Assembly: GCF_005222705.1 (NCBI RefSeq)
Contig: NZ_STGF01000002.1
Location: 310,001-374,000, forward strand
DNA: 64,000 nt
Origin: Paenibacillus sp. SY21-1
GTDB lineage: Bacteria > Bacillota > Bacilli > Paenibacillales > Paenibacillaceae
Direction of reading: 5' to 3'
Position numbers and translations under genes: made by a program. Under the pieces are notes generated by a model, which made no database searches, was not told where the DNA came from, and saw nothing but the letters and a program-made list of their open reading frames with translations. This document shows, piece by piece, positions 26,697-35,038 of the stretch. The stretch's first letter is position 1. Every line of letters begins with the position of its first letter.

Positions 26697-27425
26697 TTAA
26701 TCATGTTTTGTTACATATTTCAACCAAAGGCCACTATCCTCCAGCCGTTCTACGTCTTTTAAGAAAAAATTTACGGGAGGTTGTTTGGTTAAAAATGAAC
26801 TCGTTTCAAATAATGTCACCAAGTTAGAGCCGCCGTCCGCCATTGGAACTAAAATCAAGCTTAGTTCATCAATTAATCCTTCATTCAACAAAGATCCGTT
26901 TAAAAAGCCGCCGCCCTCCAGCATCAATGTTTGAATTGAAAATCGTTTTTTTAGCTTTTGTACAACGACCGTAAAATTAATATGTTCATTCCCGCCAAAA
27001 ATATAGGAAATACCGATTTTTTGCAGATGAGCTAAGTAAGCGTCGGATACTTGCTCTGTAAGCACCTCAATGATGTGCTGCTCTTCCTTCCTATGCTCAT
27101 TCCAAGATTCAATTGCGTTTTTTGTCCACCCTAGTTTCCCGGAAGGGTCTACCGCGATGGCATAGCTCTCGGCATGATTATTTGCAACGTAATCAGTTCT
27201 AGGGATAACAGGGCCGTCTAGGCTTTCTAAATCTAATTGATGTCCAAAGGTAAAATGCTCCTCCATAGTAACCCTGCCACACATCCACGCATTGGAATCA
27301 AAACGTTTATGGAGCTCCTCATATAAATCATTAAAATAGGCTGCTCTTTCCGTCTTCAAGTAATCCCCCGCGGTTTTCCCATCCAATGAAGCACCCATGT
27401 GACAAATAATATATGGTCTGTCCAA
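26697..27425 (-). CDS. RibD C-terminal domain / dihydrofolate-reductase-fold protein
   Basis: About 242 residues. The start of the family fold is clear (LDRPYIICHMGASLDGKTAG), followed by a Cys-Gly-Arg-Val segment (WMCGRVTMEE) and the late motif LMLEGGGFLNGSLLNEGLIDELSLILVP (written here as separate parts LMLEGGG and LIDELSLILVP), typical of NADPH-dependent RibD_C reductases. The deaminase half of RibD is missing, as in stand-alone members whose substrates are usually unknown. The start is likely a TTG at 27425 with AAAGGGG ahead. The frame also opens at a TTG at 27485, overlapping the upstream gene. Confidence 0.8.
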   Translation of the reverse strand: MDRPYIICHMGASLDGKTAGDYLKTERAAYFNDLYEELHKRFDSNAWMCGRVTMEEHFTFGHQLDLESLDGPVIPRTDYVANNHAESYAIAVDPSGKLGWTKNAIESWNEHRKEEQHIIEVLTEQVSDAYLAHLQKIGISYIFGGNEHINFTVVVQKLKKRFSIQTLMLEGGGFLNGSLLNEGLIDELSLILVPMADGGSNLVTLFETSSFLTKQPPVNFFLKDVERLEDSGLWLKYVTKHD

Positions 27426-27471
27426 ACGAATAGCCCCTTTCCAGTTAAACGATTTCGACCTTTGAAGGAAT

Positions 27472-27993
27472 TCAATTATGCTCAAAAGCCATGATAACTC
27501 TTAAGTTTTCTGGATTTTTCGACCCAACCAATCTTTGGATAACGCTAATGAATTCACCGCCGATCTCTCCATAATGAATGAGTTCAACCACTTTTTTGCC
27601 GTCAATAATCATTTCACATTTAAACGCTTGATCCCAATCAAAGGCCAGCAATTCTTTTGCAGTGAACCACGTTGCAACCTGCGCGTCACTATGCCGGAGC
27701 TGAAGCCTGATTTCCAAGGTAACATCTTCAGGAAGCCCCCGAGGCTCGCAAACGTAAGGCATGTTTACAGAATTCCCTTGATTGGCCAGAATGGCAGCAA
27801 GGTCGGGGTTGTGATTTGTTACTAGCATGTCTTGTCTCTGTACTTCCCAGGCTGGCGCTAGTTCGCTTTGGGGATAAAGCGCAGCCCACGCACTTTTTGA
27901 CCACTTATCAATGGAAACCCATTTTCCCGTATGGTAAGGATCATGACTTGAATACAGTTTCTCCTCTACAAAAAAAAAGATAACCGGTCCCAT
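27472..27993 (-). CDS. Unknown protein co-transcribed with the RibD-like reductase
   Basis: A 173-residue soluble protein with a good ribosome site (GGGGGG, 6 bases before ATG). It has no signal peptide and no motif I can place. Tryptophan-rich N-terminal part (KWVSIDKWSKSAWAALYP), then mixed alpha/beta sequence ending in a hydrophobic strand (NLRVIMAFEHN). It precedes the reductase gene by a short gap or overlap and is transcribed divergently from a TetR regulator. The two shared palindromes in between suggest that TetR controls it. Confidence 0.6.
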   Translation of the reverse strand: MGPVIFFFVEEKLYSSHDPYHTGKWVSIDKWSKSAWAALYPQSELAPAWEVQRQDMLVTNHNPDLAAILANQGNSVNMPYVCEPRGLPEDVTLEIRLQLRHSDAQVATWFTAKELLAFDWDQAFKCEMIIDGKKVVELIHYGEIGGEFISVIQRLVGSKNPENLRVIMAFEHN

Positions 27994-28129
27994 TTCAAGC
28001 CCCCCTTCAGACTATAACGAAATACAAAAAAAGCTAACAAGCTTGTCGAAGGAACAACGAATCCCGTTCGTTAGACAATTGCGCCACGCTTTCCACAAAT
28101 TTCATTGTATGATCATTAACCAAAACAAA

Positions 28130-28141
28130 TTGATTAATCAA
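28130..28141. promoter_or_regulatory. Palindrome 1 in the divergent intergenic region (putative TetR operator)
   Basis: TTGATTAATCAA, a perfect 12-base palindrome, lies 137 bases upstream of the unknown gene at 27472-27993 and 124 bases upstream of the tetR-like gene. It shares the form TTGAT-two A/T bases-ATCAA with palindrome 2. Confidence 0.5.
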
Positions 28142-28199
28142 CTTACGTTTATTATTATGTAATTACCTCCTTAGCTCAATGGTTAAAAATAAGGGATTC

Positions 28200-28213
28200 G
28201 TTGATATATCAAC
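28200..28213. promoter_or_regulatory. Palindrome 2 in the divergent intergenic region (putative TetR operator)
   Basis: GTTGATATATCAAC, a perfect 14-base palindrome of the same form as the one at 28130-28141, lies about 50 bases before the TetR start. Two matching palindromes between a TetR gene and a divergent operon are the usual sign of operators. Confidence 0.55.
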
Positions 28214-28264
28214 ATCTATACCGGAAGTGTCCATTATCTTAGATAGCTTGGGGTGTATACAACA

Positions 28265-28813
28265 ATGGTTAAAGTGGATAGAAGAATTCTAAAAACGCAG
28301 ACTGCGCTGAAAACAGCTGTTATTGAGCTGATGACAAAAAAAAATTTTGACGACATTACGATCCAAGACATTGCAGACCGTGCAAACTTGAATCGTGGAA
28401 CCATCTACCTTCATTACCAGGACAAATTTGATTTATTGGATAAATTGATTGAAGCTCACCTTAATGAAATAGGAGAAATGGGGGCGTGGGCCTGTGCATT
28501 GGATTGGACGGATGCGCTAGTGCCCTACTTTGAATACTTCGAGAAAAATTATTTGTTTTTTTCGACCATGCTGGCAAGTAAAGAAGCACCGTCAGTATTT
28601 CGTTCTCGGCTTCTTGCTTCATTTATAGAAGGATTTAATCACGAAATCGATAGAGAAAGCGGAAAAAATGCGGGGTTAATTGAAGAGGTAATGCTCCAAT
28701 ACGCGGGTTCGGCTTATGTCAGTGTAATCGAATGGTGGATTAAAAATGGAATGCCTCATCCGCCTAAAGTTATGGCTAAGCAAGTTGGCGTATTATTAGA
28801 AAGAAGCCTGTAA
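28265..28813 (+). CDS. TetR/AcrR family regulator
   Basis: A 182-residue protein with a TetR helix-turn-helix at about 10-55 (ITIQDIADRANLNRGTIYLHY) and a C-terminal domain of the TetR_C_33/YjdC-like kind, rich in aromatic residues (EWWIKNGMPHPP). The frame opens with a GTG at 28253, but the ATG at 28265 has GGGGTG at a better distance. It is divergent from the unknown protein and reductase pair and probably represses them through the paired palindromes. Confidence 0.9.
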   Translation: MVKVDRRILKTQTALKTAVIELMTKKNFDDITIQDIADRANLNRGTIYLHYQDKFDLLDKLIEAHLNEIGEMGAWACALDWTDALVPYFEYFEKNYLFFSTMLASKEAPSVFRSRLLASFIEGFNHEIDRESGKNAGLIEEVMLQYAGSAYVSVIEWWIKNGMPHPPKVMAKQVGVLLERSL

Positions 28814-28902
28814 TGAGCCACCGCGTTTAGTGGTTGGTTTTATCGCCAATCAAAATTTGTTTTTTCGGCAGGGCCGCATCGTTATACATTTTTATGCGGT
28901 CA

Positions 28903-28942
28903 GGAAAAGGAGAGCGGCAGATAGCAGCCGCTCTCCTTTTCC
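28903..28942. terminator. Strong hairpin between the TetR gene and the xylanase gene (bidirectional terminator)
   Basis: A perfect 16-base inverted repeat (GGAAAAGGAGAGCGGC and its complement) with an 8-base loop lies 34 bases past the xylanase stop on the minus strand and 90 bases past the TetR stop on the plus strand. The A/T-rich outer part (TTTTCC) can supply the T-run in either direction. Confidence 0.8.
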
Positions 28943-28975
28943 GTAAAAGCTGTTCATGGGCAACTCGTTAGAACA

Positions 28976-31900
28976 TTACCATTCCAAAATCATGCGGGCC
29001 ATCATAGCCAGATCGAGAATATCGATTCGGTTGTCGCCGTTCAAGTCGAAGCCTTTCACTTGATTCCATCCTGCATCTGTTGAAGTGGCGCCATATGACT
29101 TAGCCATAATCGCCAAGTCGCCAATGCTGATCTGGCCGTCGCCGTTGTGATCGGTCGGGATTTTCACGATCACGGAGGATTGGAAGGCAAGTATTGCGGC
29201 ATTCAGCTGCGTCGCAGCCGCATCGATTTGAGCCTGGGTAGCTTTCGGGTTATTCGCTACGACCGCCGCTGCATCAATGGCAGACTGCAGCGTTCCTTTG
29301 GAGCCTGCTGGATATTGTCCGAGCAGTTTGCCTTCCACTGCTTGATCATGCGCGCTTTGCGCCTCGGCAATCAGCTCGTTCAGCCCCGCCTTGTCGATGA
29401 CGTCGATTTGAACGGTGTGCACCGCTCCGGCGTGGACCGTTTCCGTTCCCGCGCTATCTGCCGTCACCAATCGGGTGACCTCAACGTTTGTCAGGCCGGC
29501 TGCGGCATTTTCTTTAGCACGGAACGATAATTCAATTAATTCCGCGTTCGGATTGGTTTGACCGGCGCCAAGATGAACGCCCAGAATACGTAGTGTTCCG
29601 GCAGGTTCTGCCTTGTAATCGACGACGACAAATGTCGCTTCGTCCTTCGAGACTGGCGGTGCGGCCAGTTCCAGCTTATCGGCATCATACGTAATGGTGA
29701 CATCTTGAGCAATCACGTTGCCCTGCACACGGCTTAAACCGTAGACTAGGTCGAAGGAACTGCCGGCCGTTACATGATCTGTGCCGGTTAACGTTACAGG
29801 CGCTTTAGGTCCGCCGATAGAATAAATTCCAAGATCGCCAAGGTCAATGGCATAGTCGTCCTGTAGTTTCTCGTATTCGCCTTCAAAGAAATCATCCAGG
29901 TATGAATGTCCAAGAATGAATCTGTTTGGATTCACGGCGCCATAGTAGCCGGCATTGGCATTGCTTTGACTGTCAAACAGGACATAGCTTCCCTGCCATC
30001 CCGAACCGGCTACGCCCCAGCTGATGATATGATCGATATACGGGGCAAACTTGGAGAACAGTTTATACATCAGTGCATATTGATAACCAAGGGCATCAGA
30101 CTGTCTGATATTGAGCGCTGCGGGAGCGATCGCGCCGCCGCCTGGTGCGCTGGTCGGCATCTTCAGGTCAAACTCCGAGAATGAAATACCGGCAAGCAGA
30201 CCCTCATCAATAAGAGAGGCATAAAGGGCCATGGCATATTGGTTATCGCTGGCAAGAGTTTCTTTTATCGTATCATGTCCTTGAATACCCATGTCTTCAA
30301 TAAGAGGTCTTCCGTCATACAGCGGATCGGAGAGCCATGCGGTGTTCAGCTCGCGAATCATGTTGTACGCGGTCCTTGCTTTGGTCCGCATAGAAATGTC
30401 GTAATCGTTGTAGGTCAGCTTCGGCGGATTCTCCACAATATAGGCGTCAATGCTGCCGTTGGTGTCATGTCCGTCGAGCTTCATATACTCGGGAAGGTTA
30501 GCAAAGTTGGCTTTATAAGCCGCCGCCATCTTGGCGTTGGGAACCGCAATGTGCGCGTATTTGAAGAGAAGGTAAATGTAATGGTCTCTGATGTCGCCAT
30601 TAATTTGATCATCCGACATGGCAACTAGCCAGTTGGTGTGCTTGAGGGTCTTTCTCCAGCTGTTCGGATCCGCCGGAATGGCTTCGCTGTGGCGGCTTTC
30701 GTGAATCTCTTCATTGAGTACATCCCATGAATTGAAGGGGATTACTCCGCGGGCTTCGCTTGAGCCATACTTCGCATCTGTCGTCAGGAAGTGCCGCATC
30801 ACAGTCATGGTGTGGTTAAACTGCACTCTTCTGGCGCTTTCTTTGTCAACCTTAACCGTTGTTGTAACACCATTGCCCATTCCGTAAAATTCGGCTGTAC
30901 CTTTATACCCGATGGTAAGGTTCTCTGGTACCATTTGTCTCATCCATGCAGGCGCCTGATTGTACCATGCCAAAACATGGGCGTGAGCCTTATATTCTCC
31001 GGGACTTCCCGAATTCCTGATCGCTAGATAAGCGTTGGTCGGGAAATTGTATTCAGCTAAGCCAGGAGTGGTGGTTGCTCCGGGCAACGACTCGCCGGTA
31101 ACACTCTTCAGCCAGCTAGGGCCGCGGGGATGCGTTCCATCGGCCTTGAGATTGTTGCCGTCGACAAAGATTTCATAATGCCGGGCTCTGGTTCCGGTTA
31201 CTGCTCCGGTTCCGATCGCGCCGACCATGAACTGGCCATTTTCCCTGTTGTAAACGCTCTTTAGAGGCGCTACTGTACTCTGGTGCTCCCTGTTGACTGC
31301 GTTGGGAAGCGCAACGCCGTTAGGATCGGGTTCGGTTATTTTAATATTGGCTACTAAAAGCATGCCGGTTTCAGCTGAACGGCCGTTTTCGCCGTGGAGC
31401 TCAAGCGTGAAGCTTGATGAATTGCCTGTTGAAGCGGTAATGCTGTGGTGAACCTTCAACCAGGTTTCGCCATTGTAGCTGCCAACCCAGTCGGGATTCA
31501 GGTTGTTGTACTCGTAAGTTCTGAGGTACGTATCGAGATCAGCGTTGGCATTTCTGATTCTCCACCTCATGAATTTGCCCTGCGCGCTCTTGGGATAATA
31601 CACATCAAAATCAATCGTTGCGCCTTCCTTTACATTTACAGCCGGTGACAACGGAGATATAAGGCTCATGCCGCCAAAGTTGCCTTGTCCGCTGTGAACA
31701 TAGTTGATCTGAAGCACATTGGCTTTTCCTTCGGAATCTGCAAAAGGATACGGCATCATTTTGAATGTTCCACCCGCGAAGTCGGCAGGGACGCGGTTGT
31801 CAAGCGGCGTTCTTGCTGTCCATTGATTGGTTGGCGCGGTAACTTCTACAGGAACTTTGCCAGGACCCGGATCAAGACGGAAATAGGGATCTGAACCGTC

Positions 31901-32260
31901 CGCTTTGATTTTTCCAGTGAATTTAACGATTGCGTCTTCAAGGGCGGCTATGGCTTCGTCGGCGGGGGTAAGCGCATGGCGCGCGAACTCAAGCGCTTTA
32001 TCAAGATCTTCGAGTTCATTCGCGTACACCCAAGGGAAAGCCTTGTTTACATCGGAACCGTCGTCAATGCGGCTAATCTGGAGCGGGAATTCCTCGTTGC
32101 CGGCTTTTAAAGCTTCGGCTTGTGCGATGAGGTCGTTCAGCTCAGTTGTCCGTTCGCCTTCGGCGGCAGCGGCCGGGTTAGGGGCAAATGCGAATGAAGA
32201 GAGCAGCATGATGACTACGAGAATGCGTGAAACGTTAATTAAGAGTTTTTCGCCTTTCAT
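28976..32260 (-). CDS. Secreted modular GH10 endo-xylanase with cohesin, FIVAR and dockerin modules
   Basis: A 1094-residue exported enzyme. Order: signal peptide about 1-33 (ending AAAA); helical FIVAR-like region about 38-118; a jelly-roll carbohydrate-binding-like domain about 125-315; GH10 catalytic domain about 320-800; cohesin-like domain about 815-945; FIVAR about 950-1028; dockerin 1037-1094. In GH10, E517 (WDVLNEEIHE) is the predicted acid/base and E696 (FSEFDLKM) the nucleophile; AHVLAWYNQAP replaces the common HTLVWHSQ. The dockerin has two calcium-binding repeats, DHNGDGQISIGD (1037) and DLNGDNRIDILD (1072). It would hydrolyse xylan outside the cell. Catalytic, signal and dockerin calls are firm; the binding-domain family is uncertain. 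Confidence 0.9.
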   Translation of the reverse strand: MKGEKLLINVSRILVVIMLLSSFAFAPNPAAAAEGERTTELNDLIAQAEALKAGNEEFPLQISRIDDGSDVNKAFPWVYANELEDLDKALEFARHALTPADEAIAALEDAIVKFTGKIKADGSDPYFRLDPGPGKVPVEVTAPTNQWTARTPLDNRVPADFAGGTFKMMPYPFADSEGKANVLQINYVHSGQGNFGGMSLISPLSPAVNVKEGATIDFDVYYPKSAQGKFMRWRIRNANADLDTYLRTYEYNNLNPDWVGSYNGETWLKVHHSITASTGNSSSFTLELHGENGRSAETGMLLVANIKITEPDPNGVALPNAVNREHQSTVAPLKSVYNRENGQFMVGAIGTGAVTGTRARHYEIFVDGNNLKADGTHPRGPSWLKSVTGESLPGATTTPGLAEYNFPTNAYLAIRNSGSPGEYKAHAHVLAWYNQAPAWMRQMVPENLTIGYKGTAEFYGMGNGVTTTVKVDKESARRVQFNHTMTVMRHFLTTDAKYGSSEARGVIPFNSWDVLNEEIHESRHSEAIPADPNSWRKTLKHTNWLVAMSDDQINGDIRDHYIYLLFKYAHIAVPNAKMAAAYKANFANLPEYMKLDGHDTNGSIDAYIVENPPKLTYNDYDISMRTKARTAYNMIRELNTAWLSDPLYDGRPLIEDMGIQGHDTIKETLASDNQYAMALYASLIDEGLLAGISFSEFDLKMPTSAPGGGAIAPAALNIRQSDALGYQYALMYKLFSKFAPYIDHIISWGVAGSGWQGSYVLFDSQSNANAGYYGAVNPNRFILGHSYLDDFFEGEYEKLQDDYAIDLGDLGIYSIGGPKAPVTLTGTDHVTAGSSFDLVYGLSRVQGNVIAQDVTITYDADKLELAAPPVSKDEATFVVVDYKAEPAGTLRILGVHLGAGQTNPNAELIELSFRAKENAAAGLTNVEVTRLVTADSAGTETVHAGAVHTVQIDVIDKAGLNELIAEAQSAHDQAVEGKLLGQYPAGSKGTLQSAIDAAAVVANNPKATQAQIDAAATQLNAAILAFQSSVIVKIPTDHNGDGQISIGDLAIMAKSYGATSTDAGWNQVKGFDLNGDNRIDILDLAMMARMILEW

Positions 32261-32765
32261 CTTAGTTTTGCTCCATTTCTTAAGGGAACCTCTAGAATCT
32301 CATTTTAGAGCCGCCCCATTTTTAGATTTCGGAATTTTTTACAACTTTACCGATAAAATGTTGTTTGAATCGATCGAAATGACAGCCGCGTCAGCGCTTA
32401 CAAAATCCCCCCAAGTGTGTAAACGGCTATCGCCGTCCTCTGGCGGCAACCGTGAACGTTTCACGGTGAAATATAGAGAAAGCATGAAAAAAATCTAAAC
32501 TTTCCTATATTTTAAAAAAATCCGTCAAATAAACTCACCTCCTCATTTCATTTCGAAACATAACGGCCTCATTCCCAAGACGTAACGCCATCATTGTAGC
32601 GAAAACGTTGCAAACGAGTCTATAAACATATTTCCTTACAGACACAATATTCGCATTAGAACATACGCCTGGTAGTACCTAGAAAATAGATTGTATATGA
32701 TTGCGGGAGCAGATTAACGGGCAAGGCTGCTGGAAAACTGTTTCAGATGATCTGGATGTCATGGT
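32261..32765. other. 505-base regulatory region before the xylanase gene
   Basis: No gene seen. It contains, in minus-strand order, a weak cre-like element at 32600-32613 (CGAAAACGTTGCAA, two mismatches), A/T-rich tracts around 32500-32530, a perfect 19-base palindrome at 32449-32467, a small G/C hairpin around 32421-32435, and an inverted repeat CTCTA...TAGAG at 32290-32310 close to the xylanase start. The length and density of symmetric elements suggest controlled expression of the xylanase. Confidence 0.6.
32449..32467. promoter_or_regulatory. Perfect 19-base palindrome upstream of the xylanase gene
   Basis: ACCGTGAACGTTTCACGGT consists of 8-base arms around CGT. It lies about 190 bases upstream of the xylanase start and reads as an operator for a dimeric regulator, since there is no T-run or terminator context. 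The binding protein is unknown; AraC-type sites are usually direct repeats, so a LacI- or GntR-type regulator encoded elsewhere is also possible. Confidence 0.5.
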
Positions 32766-35012
32766 TCAGTCTATGATTGGGCGAATACTTCTCCCTGACA
32801 TCTCGCGATGGTTTCGATATCCGCCTGGAGTCATTCCAACCACCTTCTTGAACACGCGGTTAAATGAAACGGCATGAACATAACCGACTTGAGCGGCAAT
32901 GTCGGGTATTAAATCATCCGTGGACACTAACAGACGCTTAGCTTGCTCGACCCTTACATCAGTAAGATAATTCATAAATTTAACTCCCAATTGCTCCTTA
33001 AATATATAACTGATGTATTTGGGATTCGTACTGAATACCTCGCCTAAATGAGTCAACGAAACATCGGGGTTCGTATAATGTTGATCAATATAGTTGCGAA
33101 TTTGCTCGACAATAGGCGAGTATTGCTTCGCTTCACGCGATGCTTTGATTTTTTGTTCAAAAGAACACAGCGCTGCTAAAAAGGATAGTCTAACCTTCTC
33201 CAAGCTCTCGAACTCGGCATACGCATCATTCATCGCCGGCATCGTACCATCCTTCCACAAAACCAAATATTCCTCGGGCAGCTCCATCATCTCTTTATAG
33301 ATTGTATTCAAAAGTAAATTCACGATCGTTATCGCATCATCTTTGCTCAAATTGCCTAGTCGCAGGGCATAAAAGAGTTCATTGAATCCTTCCACCCACT
33401 GAGGTTCGCCCATACGATACATTCTGGAGACCTCACGGATTTCTAATAAAAATTCATGTACAGGCAAGTGTATCGAGTCATCGATAACCCTCTCGTATAA
33501 AATGACCTGATTGGCTCCCATTATAATTTTTCTCCCCAAGGCTTCTTCCGCCTGTCCATAAGCAATCAGCAAATTCTCGGACTCTTCGACAAAATCGCCT
33601 ACGCCGATCGTCACCGTATGCTTCAAATGTTGTTCCACCCATTCACGAAAACGCTCGAGCATGCCGATTACTTTAGAGGTTTGTATAGGATGATCATTCA
33701 TGAACAATATCCCCATATGCTTACCCTCCAGCCATTCCAGCCAGATGGATAATTTCAACGAGGCCGCCAGTTCCTTAGCGACATTGCTCATGGCAAACTT
33801 AAGCAGGTTCTTATCACGCTGGCGATACTCCGCGCAAAATAGAGAGAAGTTATCGATTTCGATCAAAGCAAAACAAAAGAAATTCGCTCCCGAAGGAGAA
33901 TGAGGCAGTTTAAACTCCTTTCGCCATTCTTCTGTTTGGACAATACGATTCCCTTGCAACACATCATGAAAAAGCACTCTTCTGCGCAAGATTAAATCCT
34001 CTTCATGCGTTTTCTCGTAATCAATGGATTGTTGAATTAAACTGTCGATAGCCACCTCAATAATCTGCAATTCATGGCTGCCTGCTGCATTCAGTCCATT
34101 ATTTTTTAATGTTGTAACCGCCTTCAGCCTATTTATGATGGTTCCAATCGGTTTGTAATTCATCCTAATTGCAAATATAAACCAGAGCATGCCGATCACG
34201 ATGGAGAGCAGTCCGACAGAGACGCTGGTGATAATGCTGCTGTCGGAATAATCCATAAACCTAACAGGAGTGCTTCCGCTGCGGATAATCCAATGGGTGT
34301 AGCTGGAACGGAGCTCCGTCAGCACCTTTAGATTCTGTTCTGTATGATATGGGCGAAACGCCGTCCCCCACGTATCGTACAATTCAATCAAGCTCTCATT
34401 CGAATCCGAGCTCGGTCTAAGCATCGTTTCAAGTGAAGAGGTTTTGACATTGACGACTACCAGTCCTAACTCGCCATTTATAAATGGAACCTTTTTGACC
34501 AATGAAACAACCCTTTCGTTTCTTCCTTGAAAGGATGGCTCATGATACGTTCGTGGATTCGTCCATGGGCCGACACTATCCTTCTCCATTTGCTCCTTCA
34601 GGAAGTCTACATCCGTGAACGCAGTCCTTGGAACACGGAGCGTATTCGAAAGTACAATATCATCACTTTTGCGATATAAGTATACCGAATGAATAAGAGG
34701 GTTAATTACCGTCCAACTGCGAATCGTTTCCGAAGCTTCGCTTTCTTCTATCAGTTTATTTTTTCCCGCATAAAAAAAACGAATGAATTGGGAATTATGA
34801 TTCAAGTCCTTGATCACAAGCTTGTCTATGTCTTGCAAGGAGTAATCTACCAATTGCAGTAAACGTTCAGTCGCTAGTTCATTGACTTGTTGGCTGGATT
34901 GCTTCGCCATCTCGGTAAGGGAGAAAAAGATGATATAAGCCAGAAATGAAGTGATGAATAGAAAGATTGGCACGTAAGAGAAAAGCTGTCGAATAAACCA
35001 TCTTTGGTTCAT
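32766..35012 (-). CDS. Membrane-spanning AraC-type regulator of the xylan locus
   Basis: A 748-residue one-component regulator. A transmembrane helix near 12-35 is followed by an extracytoplasmic Cache-like domain of about 220 residues, a second helix near 265-288 and a HAMP-like stretch. A cytoplasmic middle part then contains a degenerate cyclase-like segment (FALIEIDNFSLF), and a C-terminal AraC double helix-turn-helix spans about 640-740 (SLTHLGEVFSTNPKYISYIF, AAQVGYVHAVSFNRVFKKVVG in two halves). It thus joins the sensor of a YesM kinase to the output of a YesN regulator without phosphotransfer. It lies between an orphan binding protein and the xylanase gene, the probable target. Confidence 0.9.
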   Translation of the reverse strand: MNQRWFIRQLFSYVPIFLFITSFLAYIIFFSLTEMAKQSSQQVNELATERLLQLVDYSLQDIDKLVIKDLNHNSQFIRFFYAGKNKLIEESEASETIRSWTVINPLIHSVYLYRKSDDIVLSNTLRVPRTAFTDVDFLKEQMEKDSVGPWTNPRTYHEPSFQGRNERVVSLVKKVPFINGELGLVVVNVKTSSLETMLRPSSDSNESLIELYDTWGTAFRPYHTEQNLKVLTELRSSYTHWIIRSGSTPVRFMDYSDSSIITSVSVGLLSIVIGMLWFIFAIRMNYKPIGTIINRLKAVTTLKNNGLNAAGSHELQIIEVAIDSLIQQSIDYEKTHEEDLILRRRVLFHDVLQGNRIVQTEEWRKEFKLPHSPSGANFFCFALIEIDNFSLFCAEYRQRDKNLLKFAMSNVAKELAASLKLSIWLEWLEGKHMGILFMNDHPIQTSKVIGMLERFREWVEQHLKHTVTIGVGDFVEESENLLIAYGQAEEALGRKIIMGANQVILYERVIDDSIHLPVHEFLLEIREVSRMYRMGEPQWVEGFNELFYALRLGNLSKDDAITIVNLLLNTIYKEMMELPEEYLVLWKDGTMPAMNDAYAEFESLEKVRLSFLAALCSFEQKIKASREAKQYSPIVEQIRNYIDQHYTNPDVSLTHLGEVFSTNPKYISYIFKEQLGVKFMNYLTDVRVEQAKRLLVSTDDLIPDIAAQVGYVHAVSFNRVFKKVVGMTPGGYRNHREMSGRSIRPIID

Positions 35013-35038
35013 AAAATCGCCTCTTCATGTTTATATAC

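Noticed and set aside
28058..28190. tRNA-like pieces (TTAGCTCAATGGTTA resembling a D-arm; a T-loop-like CGAATCCCG)
   Set aside because: No complete acceptor or anticodon stem can be formed in either orientation; the similarity is short and may be chance or a very old remnant.
32600..32613. Possible cre site upstream of the xylanase gene
   Set aside because: Two fixed positions differ from the consensus and it lies 340 bases from the gene, so it is noted only as part of the regulatory region.
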